Origin: Acidimicrobiales bacterium
GTDB lineage: Bacteria; Actinomycetota; Acidimicrobiia; Acidimicrobiales; Iamiaceae
DNA: 7,269 nt
NCBI GenBank assembly: GCA_020439605.1
Contig: JAGQSI010000092.1
Span: 1-7,269, forward strand
Direction: 5' to 3'
Positions within the stretch are counted from its first letter, which is position 1. Every line of letters begins with the position of its first letter. Of the stretch, positions 1-6,260 are shown in pieces. Both the position numbers and the translations under genes were made by a program. The notes below the pieces were generated by a model. The model did no database searches, had not been told where the DNA came from, and worked only from the letters and a program-made list of their open reading frames with translations.

Positions 1-2
1 GG

Positions 3-722
3 GGTGGGTTGTACGGCGGGCAAATCGTGGCTCAAGCACTTCGAGCAGCCGCTTACACAGTGGAACCGCAGTTTCGGGTTCATTCCCTTCACGCCTACTT
101 CGTGCGTCGCGGGGACCACACCCAACCAGTGCGTTACGAGGTGGACCGGGTACGAAACGGCAAATCGTTCGTGACCAGAACGGTTACTGCCAGACAGGCA
201 ACCGGGGCCATCCTGTCCGTGTCGGTCTCGTTCCAGGTCGATGAGCAGGCCCCCGAGGTCCAGATTGCTGAGGCGCCGGAGGCCCCCGGGCCAGAAGAAC
301 TACCTCGGGACTCATGGAGCTCGATGTTTGAGCGAGCTTCAGCTCCCACCCCGGATCTGCCCGGCCGTTCCCGGGGATGGCAACGCATCAACGCGCAGCT
401 CGGAGATGATCCCGTTCTGCATGCCTGCGCCTTGGCCTACATGTCAGATGACTACCCGACAGACGCAGTCATTTCGCTTCGTCCAGACAAGCCGGAACCG
501 GGCACTCCACCGCTTGAGCACCCGTTCATAGCGTTTTCACTCGACCACGCCATCTGGTTCCACCGTCCGATCCAAGCCGACCAATGGCATCTCACCGCCA
601 TGATCTGTCACGGTCTCATCTCCTCGAGAGGGCTAACTGTTGGCCACGTGTTCACCCCAGATGGCATACATGTTGCCTCGGTCACTCAAGAGGTGCTGTT
701 GCGCCGCAACCGAGATTCGTGA
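3..722 (+). CDS. tesB: Acyl-CoA thioesterase II (TesB), 5' end missing
   Basis: Hydrolyses acyl-CoA thioesters to free fatty acid and CoA in the cytoplasm. The reading frame is open to the left edge, and the TTG at position 9 is an internal Leu, not a start. By comparison with the roughly 286-residue E. coli enzyme, some tens of N-terminal residues lie outside the window. Counting that Leu as residue 1, the double-hotdog hallmarks are visible: YGGQIVAQAL (2-11), HSLHAYFVRRGD (25-36), YEVDRVRNGKSF (43-54), and the C-terminal LDHAIWFHRP (178-187) followed by VASVTQE. The catalytic triad known from E. coli TesB (Asp204, Thr228, Gln278) aligns by eye with Asp147 (MSDD), Ser177 (FSLD) and Gln227 (VTQE), so the enzyme looks intact; Ser for Thr is a conservative change. 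The next gene starts 33 bases downstream on the same strand without an evident promoter, so co-transcription is likely. The family is certain; the physiological substrate is not. Confidence 0.93.
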   Translation, partial: GGLYGGQIVAQALRAAAYTVEPQFRVHSLHAYFVRRGDHTQPVRYEVDRVRNGKSFVTRTVTARQATGAILSVSVSFQVDEQAPEVQIAEAPEAPGPEELPRDSWSSMFERASAPTPDLPGRSRGWQRINAQLGDDPVLHACALAYMSDDYPTDAVISLRPDKPEPGTPPLEHPFIAFSLDHAIWFHRPIQADQWHLTAMICHGLISSRGLTVGHVFTPDGIHVASVTQEVLLRRNRDS

Positions 723-743
723 TCAAGGGAACCCTGCGAAGTT

Positions 744-749
744 GAGGAG
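744..749 (+). promoter_or_regulatory. Shine-Dalgarno site for the secreted protein gene
   Basis: GAGGAG lies six bases before the ATG at 756, an ideal ribosome binding site. It supports ATG 756 over the alternative in-frame ATG at 762. It is the only well-placed strong Shine-Dalgarno sequence in the window. Confidence 0.8.
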
Positions 750-755
750 CGTCAA

Positions 756-1409
756 ATGGTTATGAGAATGCTTCGAGTCGTGCTGCTGCTTACGCTGCCG
801 GCACTAGCTGCAGTCACCTCCCCCCACGCTGCCGGGGCCGACTGCTCCGGCCCAACCATTACCCACACGAGTGGCGCTGTCGACAGGGATGGCACCATCC
901 ACCTCGTCGGGACCTATTGGGGAGACAGCTGCTACGACACCGGGCGGCCACCCGAGGGCGAAGGTGTGCTCGGCAAGCCGGCCACCGGTATCAAGATATT
1001 TCTGAAACAGGGCGAAGTCGAGCACCTGGTGGCCACCGGCAACGCCGATGAGGACTATGGCTTCAAGATCGATGCTCCGGTGCCAGATGACCTCAACCCT
1101 GGACCGGTAGAGGTCGTTGCGCGTTCAGCCGTTGACATCACACCCTTCATTGCAACTACCGAGCCACTGGTCGTCTCTGATGTTGCCCCAAGTGGATCAA
1201 GCAGCGACGAGCCCGTCAGTTTCAACAGCGATGACGCATCAACGACAACCGTAGAAACAACGCTCACCACCGCTATGTCTCCCGAAGCCACCTCATCGAG
1301 CGGACAAACCAACAGCACCGGAATCTCCCCCGTGCCGTTCGTTCTTGCTGGAGCTATTTCACTAGTCGCCGCCTTGTTCGCCGTGCGGACATTTCGTTCA
1401 AGAGCCTGA
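756..1409 (+). CDS. Secreted, C-terminally membrane-anchored protein of unknown function
   Basis: I do not recognise the family. The 217-residue product begins with a clear Sec signal peptide: Arg residues at 4 and 7, a Leu/Val-rich core from about 7 to 20, and a likely cleavage near AAGA-D around residues 25-29. A beta-rich domain follows (about 30-145) with only two cysteines, Cys30 and Cys59, probably a disulfide pair. Residues 145-190 form a low-complexity Ser/Thr/Asp linker typical of a cell-wall-spanning stalk. Residues 192-211 are a hydrophobic helix followed by RTFRSRA, giving a type I topology with a short basic cytoplasmic tail. There is no LPXTG-type sorting motif. The domain reads like the small secreted Ig-like or carboxypeptidase-regulatory-like modules of actinobacteria, but this is only an impression. 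It probably shares a transcript with tesB, with no visible functional link. Confidence 0.85.
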   Translation: MVMRMLRVVLLLTLPALAAVTSPHAAGADCSGPTITHTSGAVDRDGTIHLVGTYWGDSCYDTGRPPEGEGVLGKPATGIKIFLKQGEVEHLVATGNADEDYGFKIDAPVPDDLNPGPVEVVARSAVDITPFIATTEPLVVSDVAPSGSSSDEPVSFNSDDASTTTVETTLTTAMSPEATSSSGQTNSTGISPVPFVLAGAISLVAALFAVRTFRSRA

Positions 1410-1424
1410 GCGCAACTCACCACT

Positions 1425-1430
1425 TATGAT
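1425..1430 (+). promoter_or_regulatory. Candidate -10 box (TATGAT) of the HprK-like gene
   Basis: TATGAT matches the sigma-70-type -10 consensus at five of six positions and ends nine bases before the GTG at 1440, so transcription would begin at or within a few bases of the start codon. No Shine-Dalgarno sequence is present before the GTG, which fits a leaderless mRNA. I see no convincing -35 element. Confidence 0.45.
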
Positions 1431-1439
1431 CGGCCGTCG

Positions 1440-2228
1440 GTGAAGTACGCAATCGAGTCTTTCGGGGTAGCCGTAGATGTAGAGGTGCAACACCGCTGCA
1501 TGCGCGCAGATTGCGGCTCAGGCAAGCTGGCCGAACAGGTGTGTGCATTGCTGCCGCCCGGATACACCGATCGCGACGCTCGCGTGACACCCAAATCCAG
1601 TTTCCTCGTCGAATGCCGGGGACTCGAGATGGTCATTATCGAGTTAGGCCAAGTCATTGCTGAAGGACCCAACAGCCATGGCGAGGTCTTGCACGTTCTC
1701 GACGGTGCTATCCGTTCAGTGGTGGCCCAACACGCTCCCGGCCTGGTGTTTGTTCATGCTGGTGTCGTAGCTATCGATGGAGTTGCCATTGTGTTCCCTG
1801 GCCGATCCATGGCTGGGAAAACCACTCTCGTTGAGAGCCTTGTGCGCTCTGGGGCTCTCTATCTCTCAGATGAGTACGCCGTGTTCGATAGCGAGGGCAT
1901 GGTGCATCCCTACCCACGAAGACTCTCGATCCGAGGCCCTCAACGCAGCGAGGTTCATGTCGAGTCCATCGGTGGAACCAGCGCTACTGGCCCAATGCCC
2001 GTCGGACTCGTGGCCGCAATCGCCTATCGCTCAGGGGCAACTTGGTCGGTGCACGACCAGAGTGCAAGTAGCTGCGCCTTGGCGTTGATCGATAATGCAA
2101 TCGCTGCTCAAAGTCGATCCTCAGAGGTGCTCAAGGTGGCTTCTGCCGTTGCTCGTGACGCCCGTTGCGTTGCCGGCGAACGCGGCGAGGTCAAAGACTC
2201 GACTGTCCAGATCACCCGCCTCTTATAA
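1440..2228 (+). CDS. HPr kinase-like P-loop protein (orphan)
   Basis: A 262-residue protein resembling the C-terminal kinase domain of HPr kinase/phosphorylase and the HprK-related proteins found in some peptide-modification and polysaccharide loci. Seen directly: FVHAGVVAIDG (104-114), a Walker A loop GRSMAGKT (121-128) after a hydrophobic strand, LSDEYAVFD (142-150) where HprK relatives carry their acidic metal/catalytic residues, then HPYPRRLSIRGP, which is characteristic of this subfamily. GTG 1440 is the only plausible start after the in-frame stop of the previous gene at 1407-1409; it has no ribosome binding site but follows a good -10 box. No HPr, PTS or PqqD-like partner is nearby, so the classical role in carbon catabolite control is not supported here. 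It may be a small-molecule or protein kinase acting elsewhere; the target is unknown. The 3' end faces the acyltransferase gene across 13 bases. Confidence 0.82.
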   Translation: MKYAIESFGVAVDVEVQHRCMRADCGSGKLAEQVCALLPPGYTDRDARVTPKSSFLVECRGLEMVIIELGQVIAEGPNSHGEVLHVLDGAIRSVVAQHAPGLVFVHAGVVAIDGVAIVFPGRSMAGKTTLVESLVRSGALYLSDEYAVFDSEGMVHPYPRRLSIRGPQRSEVHVESIGGTSATGPMPVGLVAAIAYRSGATWSVHDQSASSCALALIDNAIAAQSRSSEVLKVASAVARDARCVAGERGEVKDSTVQITRLL

Positions 2229-2241
2229 CGGTCGTACCGAG

Positions 2242-4263
2242 CTAATCGGCAACCGATCGCTTCAGGTCGGCTCGCTCAAGCACCTGGCCCACCACCCAGT
2301 CTGCGACGGCGAGACCGGCCGGGCCTTTGCCGTAGTGCAGGCCATCGGGGCGGATCTCATCTCCGTCAATTTCTTCACGGCACGGTGCCGATGGGTCCGG
2401 GCACACAAACTCGTCCATATCGAGTAGGTGTGTGCCCGGCAGTTCATCAACCACGGACTTGAGTTGTGCGTTCGCACAGGCGATGCGTTGGTCGGAGTCC
2501 GGGATGTGAATGATGTTGTTGACGCTGGTGCGCGCAACCGTGCCGATCACTACCGGAACCTCTGCGGCCTGTAGCCGTGACACGAAGTCATGGACTGAGG
2601 TCCTGAAGGCTTCGTTCCATTCAGGTGCGCAAGCGCCAACCCATTTGCCGTCGATCTTGACCTGATCGTTTGGCCGTGAGCCCTGCATCAAGAACACGAC
2701 ATCGGGCTTGAAGTTGACGAGTTCGTCATCAAGACCGGGGAAACAGCGCGGTGGAGAAATGGCCTGTCCGGCAAAGTTTCGCGACTCACGGCCCTGCGCC
2801 ACGATCGAACATCCCGGCAGACCCCGGTTGATCGGGTTGATTCCAAAGGCCTTGGGGTCCTTCACCACTGGTTCCACCAAGGACAACGAGACCGAATCGC
2901 CTACATAGAGAACCCGTGGCGCACCCACTACTTCCACGGTTGGATTGTTCACGCTGGTGATCTGGCCGGGCACCGAGACTGCACCTGTGGTTGACACCAC
3001 AATCAGAACCGCAACTACTGCCATTGAACTGAGCGAAGTTGCCAACAACGGCCGGCCCCGCAGCTTGGAGTGGCGAATGGGCTGTTCGATCACTACATAG
3101 GACAGGATCGAAATAGCTAATGAGACCGCCAACTTCAACAGCACCAGCGCCACGCCACTGACCACTCGATCGCCGAGGAAGGGCAGCCGACCGTTGTGAG
3201 CATCGATCCACTGATAGATCGGCCAGTGCCACAGATAGAGGCCGTAACTGATGAGTCCCAGCCACCTCAACGGAGCGATGGACAGCAGCGAGGCCGCTGG
3301 CCCGCCACCTCGCACCACAGCCCACACCACGATCGCCGCGAGCAGGCTCACTGCAGCCAAACCGCCTCGATAGAGCCATGGCGATGTACCCGAGAACCAG
3401 ATCCAACTAGCAGCCAGAACAACGCCTGCCACCCACCCGATCGGCTTGGCGTACCGATCCAGTTTGGACTCACCAACCGGGCGCATCCGGTGCCACGCCG
3501 CAAGCGCCGCACCTATCAGCAGTGCAGCCGCTCGAGTGTCGGTTCCTTGATAGACCCGGGTGTCCGAGGCCCCCCAGAGGTGAAGCGTTACGAGCCATGC
3601 TGCTGAGATGAGCGCTCCCCATCCCGCAAAACGCGCCACGGTTAGCTCGGCGGAGCGTTCACGCTTGCGGGCCCAGCTGAACAACCCAACAACCACAAGG
3701 GGCCACAACACATAGAACTGTTCCTCGATGGCGAGGCTCCACGTGTGTTGCAGGGGCGATGGCGCCAGCGAAATATCCCAGTAGCTGGTTCCTTGCAGGA
3801 TGAAATGCCAGTTGGCCACATAGGCCAAAGTGGCCAACGCATCCGATCGCATGGCGCCGAGATCCACCGGTCGAGCCACCCACTGGGCATAAGCCGCCAC
3901 GCCCACCAACAACACGAGCAACGCTGGCATGAGTCGCCTGGCTCGACGCGACCAGAACTCGCCGAGCGCCACCCGGCCATTTCCGGCGTTCTCAGCGAGC
4001 AACAAGGACGTGATCAAGAACCCCGAGAGAACAAAGAAGAGGTCTACGCCGAGGTACCCACCATCTAGGTGTCCAAGGTGATAAATGAGCACTGCCCCAA
4101 CGGCGGCTCCACGCAAACCATCAAGTGCAGGGACATGAGCAAAACCCCAACGACCACCTGTTGAGGGGGCTTGTGTCGCGGATTGCACGCCGCAATGTTT
4201 ACCGACAAGTTCTCCGCTCGCGCGATCGGCACTACCTTCTGGACCTATGACCTCGACGCTCAT
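2242..4263 (-). CDS. Membrane O-acyltransferase (acyltransferase family 3) with C-terminal SGNH domain
   Basis: A 673-residue OafA/OatA-type fusion predicted to move acyl (often acetyl) groups across the membrane and onto a cell-surface glycan. The family-3 hallmarks appear in order: LDGLRGAAV with YH (47-62, candidate catalytic His62), [15 protein letters not shown] (71-85), [12 protein letters not shown] (103-114), [12 protein letters not shown] (173-184) and [12 protein letters not shown] (339-350), with about ten hydrophobic helices, the last near 406-428. The extracytoplasmic SGNH domain begins at VLYVGDSVS (451-459, Ser457 nucleophile) and ends with RPDGLHYG (638-645, the Asp/His block); PND near 531-533 may be the Asn block. 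Both halves look complete. The acceptor cannot be told from the neighbours, as no glycan cluster is present. The ATG at 4263 is the first start after an upstream in-frame stop, but its AGGAGG directly abuts the ATG and it overlaps gpmA by 17 bases. The GTG at 4188 (residue 26) is an alternative that still keeps the whole conserved domain. Confidence 0.93.
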   Translation of the reverse strand: MSVEVIGPEGSADRASGELVGKHCGVQSATQAPSTGGRWGFAHVPALDGLRGAAVGAVLIYHLGHLDGGYLGVDLFFVLSGFLITSLLLAENAGNGRVALGEFWSRRARRLMPALLVLLVGVAAYAQWVARPVDLGAMRSDALATLAYVANWHFILQGTSYWDISLAPSPLQHTWSLAIEEQFYVLWPLVVVGLFSWARKRERSAELTVARFAGWGALISAAWLVTLHLWGASDTRVYQGTDTRAAALLIGAALAAWHRMRPVGESKLDRYAKPIGWVAGVVLAASWIWFSGTSPWLYRGGLAAVSLLAAIVVWAVVRGGGPAASLLSIAPLRWLGLISYGLYLWHWPIYQWIDAHNGRLPFLGDRVVSGVALVLLKLAVSLAISILSYVVIEQPIRHSKLRGRPLLATSLSSMAVVAVLIVVSTTGAVSVPGQITSVNNPTVEVVGAPRVLYVGDSVSLSLVEPVVKDPKAFGINPINRGLPGCSIVAQGRESRNFAGQAISPPRCFPGLDDELVNFKPDVVFLMQGSRPNDQVKIDGKWVGACAPEWNEAFRTSVHDFVSRLQAAEVPVVIGTVARTSVNNIIHIPDSDQRIACANAQLKSVVDELPGTHLLDMDEFVCPDPSAPCREEIDGDEIRPDGLHYGKGPAGLAVADWVVGQVLERADLKRSVAD
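4233..4238 (+). promoter_or_regulatory. Candidate -10 box (TACCTT) of gpmA
   Basis: TACCTT fits the TANNNT pattern and ends eight bases before the gpmA ATG; no ribosome binding site lies between. The geometry suggests a leaderless gpmA transcript. The box sits inside the predicted N-terminal codons of the opposing acyltransferase gene. No clear -35 element was found. Confidence 0.38.
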
Positions 4264-5014
4264 CCTCCTTCGTCACGGCCAAAGCACTTGGAATGCTGAG
4301 AATCTCTTCACCGGCTGGTGGGACGCAGACCTATCCGACAAGGGCCGTGTGGAAGCTGCCCAAGCAGGCCGGCTGATGGCCGAGGCCGGCCTCGCTCCCG
4401 ATGTGGTTCATACCTCGCTTCAGACCCGTGCCATTCGCACAGCAAACCTTGCCCTGGACGAAATGGGGCTGCTGTGGCTGCCAACCAAACGCCACTGGCG
4501 TCTCAACGAACGCCATTACGGGGACCTCACTGGGCGAAACAAGGCCGAGGCCACCGCCCAGTTCGGCGAGGACCAGGTAAAGGTTTGGCGTCGCAGCTAT
4601 GACACTCCTCCCCCAGCTATCTCCGCCGACAACGAATACAACCCCAACGCCGATCGCCGCTACGCCCACATCCCAGCCGATGCGCTGCCCGCATCCGAGT
4701 GCCTTGCGGACGTGGTCAACCGAATGCTGCCCTACTGGTTTGATGCGATCGTCCCAGATTTGAACGACGGCTCCACGGTGCTTATCGCTGCTCACGGCAA
4801 CTCTCTTCGGGCCCTCGTCAAGCACCTAGACGGCATTGGCGACGCCGACATTGCCGGGCTCGATATCCCAACCGGTGTCCCGCTGGTTTATGAGTTGGAT
4901 GACAACGCTCGCCCTATCGAGACCAAGCCTGCACTTGAGCGAGCTCTCGGTGACCCCGAAGCAATCAAGGCAGCTGCTGAGGCCGTAGCCAAGCAGGCAA
5001 CCGCCGGCGCCTGA
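4247..5014 (+). CDS. gpmA: 2,3-bisphosphoglycerate-dependent phosphoglycerate mutase
   Basis: Interconverts 3-phosphoglycerate and 2-phosphoglycerate in glycolysis and gluconeogenesis, in the cytoplasm, through a phosphohistidine intermediate. The 255-residue length is normal for the family. Key sites are visible: [10 protein letters not shown] with catalytic His10 (7-16), [13 protein letters not shown] (21-33), the SLQTRAIRT segment (57-65), [16 protein letters not shown] with Glu88 (86-101), RRSYDTPPP (115-123) and [10 protein letters not shown] with the second active-site His183 (181-190). The start at ATG 4247 places the RHG motif at the normal distance from the N-terminus, so it is well supported even though no Shine-Dalgarno sequence precedes it. 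A TANNNT box eight bases upstream suggests leaderless expression. The C-terminal tail after residue 235 is Ala/Lys-rich and likely variable. The gene begins divergently from, and overlaps, the acyltransferase gene; the cyclic-nucleotide-binding gene follows after 45 bases. Confidence 0.97.
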   Translation: MTSTLILLRHGQSTWNAENLFTGWWDADLSDKGRVEAAQAGRLMAEAGLAPDVVHTSLQTRAIRTANLALDEMGLLWLPTKRHWRLNERHYGDLTGRNKAEATAQFGEDQVKVWRRSYDTPPPAISADNEYNPNADRRYAHIPADALPASECLADVVNRMLPYWFDAIVPDLNDGSTVLIAAHGNSLRALVKHLDGIGDADIAGLDIPTGVPLVYELDDNARPIETKPALERALGDPEAIKAAAEAVAKQATAGA

Positions 5015-5025
5015 GATTTCCTCAG
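5011..5025 (+). other. Small inverted repeat over the gpmA stop codon
   Basis: CTGAG (5011-5015) and CTCAG (5021-5025) form a perfect 5-base-pair stem with a 5-base loop that includes part of the stop codon region. The following bases are CAAAACCC, without a T run, so this is at best a weak terminator and may be chance. Confidence 0.25.
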
Positions 5026-5045
5026 CAAAACCCTCTCAAGATCGG

Positions 5046-5051
5046 TACTCT
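5046..5051 (+). promoter_or_regulatory. Candidate -10 box (TACTCT) of the cNMP-binding gene
   Basis: TACTCT ends eight bases before the ATG at 5060, the same spacing as at gpmA, and no Shine-Dalgarno sequence is present. This suggests a leaderless transcript starting independently of gpmA. A -35 element is not evident. Confidence 0.38.
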
Positions 5052-5059
5052 CCTAGCCC

Positions 5060-5485
5060 ATGGCATCGCGAACCAAACACCTTGAACACCTCGCAGAGAT
5101 CCCACTGTTTTCTGCTCTGTCCAAGCGAGACCTCACCCGCATCGCCAAGTCCTCCAACGAGATAACAGTTGAGGCAGGCCACGTTCTGGTGGATCAGGGC
5201 GACGCTGGCCGTGAGGCTTTCGTGATTGTTGAGGGAACCGCTTCGGTTCGTCGCAATGGTCGTCGTGTCGGCGAACTCGGCCCAGGGGACGCCATTGGAG
5301 AACTGGCGTTGCTGGACCACGGTCCCCGTACCGCCACCGTCACAGCCGAGACCCCGCTCACCGCGCTTGTGTTGTCGGCTCGGGAGTTCAGCGGTGTGAT
5401 CGAAGAGGTACCCGGACTGGCCCAGAAGCTGCTTACGCAGCTCGCTGCTCGAGTTCGTGACCTCGATCGCCAAATCTACGGCTGA
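5060..5485 (+). CDS. Stand-alone cyclic-nucleotide-binding domain protein
   Basis: A 141-residue protein made almost entirely of one cNMP-binding (Crp/PKA regulatory type) beta-barrel. Typical landmarks are IPLFSALSKRDLTRIA (14-29), AGHVLVDQGDAGREAFVIVEG (about 39-59), and the phosphate-binding cassette GELALLDHGPRTATV (80-94) with the Glu81 and Arg90 expected to contact the ribose and cyclic phosphate. Both key residues are present, so cAMP or cGMP binding is plausible. The C-terminal helix (about 110-138) is the hinge helix; no helix-turn-helix, kinase, channel or transporter domain follows, so it is not a Crp-type transcription factor. It could be a free regulatory subunit acting on a partner protein, which I cannot identify. 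It is a cytosolic protein with no signal peptide. It lies 45 bases after gpmA and 15 bases before the lipoprotein gene, so it probably shares a transcript with the latter. Confidence 0.92.
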   Translation: MASRTKHLEHLAEIPLFSALSKRDLTRIAKSSNEITVEAGHVLVDQGDAGREAFVIVEGTASVRRNGRRVGELGPGDAIGELALLDHGPRTATVTAETPLTALVLSAREFSGVIEEVPGLAQKLLTQLAARVRDLDRQIYG

Positions 5486-5500
5486 TAGCACCACAAAAAG

Positions 5501-6232
5501 ATGACCACCGCTCGGCGTTTGCAACTCTGCGCGGTCATTGCTGCGCTGGCATTGCTTATCACCGCGTGCGAACAAATAGCAGACCCCCTCTACAACCCTG
5601 CCAAGCCACAAAAACTCGCGCTCTGGTATGTGAGCCGGGACGCGAAGGACATCTACAACGTGACAAACCCTTCGGGGAAGCTTCGCATCGACGCGTCCCG
5701 CTCCAACAAGGGATCACAGTCTCGGGCTGTCATCTGGCCCTCCGGAACCAAGATGACAACGAACCACCAGAGTTGCGCCACATGGAGCGAAGCAACTGGC
5801 GAGTGGCCTCAAGAGGGTTTGGCTCTTCGAGTCAGAACAGATGGAAAGAGATTCCGCACGATCGTGGTAGCCAAGAATCTCTGGTTCGGCGCCGTGTGGC
5901 AGATGAACGTTTACACCTGGGACTCAACCCGTAGCCCCTACTTCAAGATCCATGGCGCCGTTGCGCTACCGGTCCCGTTCCTTGACGGAAAACAGGGTCG
6001 GCCCTTGCCGTGGAACGTCTGTGCACGCGTTGAGGGTTCGGTCGTTCGGATCAAGGGCTGGAACTCCAAGGAAAAAGAACCGTCCTGGACCGACAAGGAC
6101 CACAGCGGCATCATCAAATTGCCAGCCGAGTGGGTCTATCCGGGCAAGGCAGGATGGTACGGAGGCCATATCGATCCGGGCCGCACAATTGCGATGGTGA
6201 ATCCGCGAACTACTGCTAACTCGGCCAACTGA
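5501..6232 (+). CDS. Predicted lipoprotein of unknown function with a possible beta-sandwich domain
   Basis: A 243-residue protein whose N-terminus (RR at 5-6, hydrophobic 10-20, then LLITAC) is a classic lipoprotein signal, with Cys23 as the predicted lipidated residue, so it should be anchored on the outer face of the cytoplasmic membrane. The mature part is rich in Trp and alternating beta-strand patterns. The order 'GLALRVRTDGKRF', 'VWQMNVYTWDS', 'PWNVCARVEGSVVRIKGWN', 'EPSWTD', then 'KAGWYGGH' resembles the concanavalin/LamG-like jelly-roll fold seen in sugar-binding and glycoside-hydrolase-associated modules, but I cannot name a family and see no catalytic residues. Cys92 and Cys174 may form a disulfide. 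The start has only an A/G-rich AAAAAG directly before it and no -10 box, so it is probably translated from the message of the preceding gene, 15 bases upstream. Confidence 0.83.
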   Translation: MTTARRLQLCAVIAALALLITACEQIADPLYNPAKPQKLALWYVSRDAKDIYNVTNPSGKLRIDASRSNKGSQSRAVIWPSGTKMTTNHQSCATWSEATGEWPQEGLALRVRTDGKRFRTIVVAKNLWFGAVWQMNVYTWDSTRSPYFKIHGAVALPVPFLDGKQGRPLPWNVCARVEGSVVRIKGWNSKEKEPSWTDKDHSGIIKLPAEWVYPGKAGWYGGHIDPGRTIAMVNPRTTANSAN

Positions 6233-6244
6233 CTCCGACGCGAG

Positions 6245-6250
6245 TACTTT
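6245..6250 (+). promoter_or_regulatory. Candidate -10 box (TACTTT) before the Fe-S reductase gene
   Basis: TACTTT fits TANNNT and ends ten bases before the ATG at 6261, which would leave a leader of only a few bases. A G-run (GGGGGG, 6251-6256) lies between them and could instead serve as a poor ribosome binding site, so the case is weaker than for the other boxes. Confidence 0.3.
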
Positions 6251-6260
6251 GGGGGGCGCT

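Noticed and set aside
9..11. TTG at position 9 as the start of the thioesterase
   Set aside because: The frame stays open to the left edge and the YGGQ motif normally sits a few tens of residues inside TesB, so this is an internal Leu in a gene truncated by the window.
1140..1330. Repetitive-looking Ser/Thr/Asp-coding stretch as a possible DNA repeat
   Set aside because: The bases show no regular repeat unit; it is low-complexity protein sequence of a stalk, not a tandem repeat.
2786..3406. 206-codon minus-strand frame inside the acyltransferase
   Set aside because: It lies in another frame of a fully conserved acyltransferase whose motifs continue through this region, and its Gly/Arg/Ser-rich translation is typical of a frame-shifted shadow.
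4331..4825. 164-codon minus-strand frame opposite gpmA
   Set aside because: Antisense to an unmistakable gpmA with conserved catalytic residues.
5036..5611. 191-codon open frame on the minus strand across the cNMP-binding gene
   Set aside because: It is antisense to a gene with clear domain motifs and shows no recognisable family pattern; long shadow frames are expected at this GC content.
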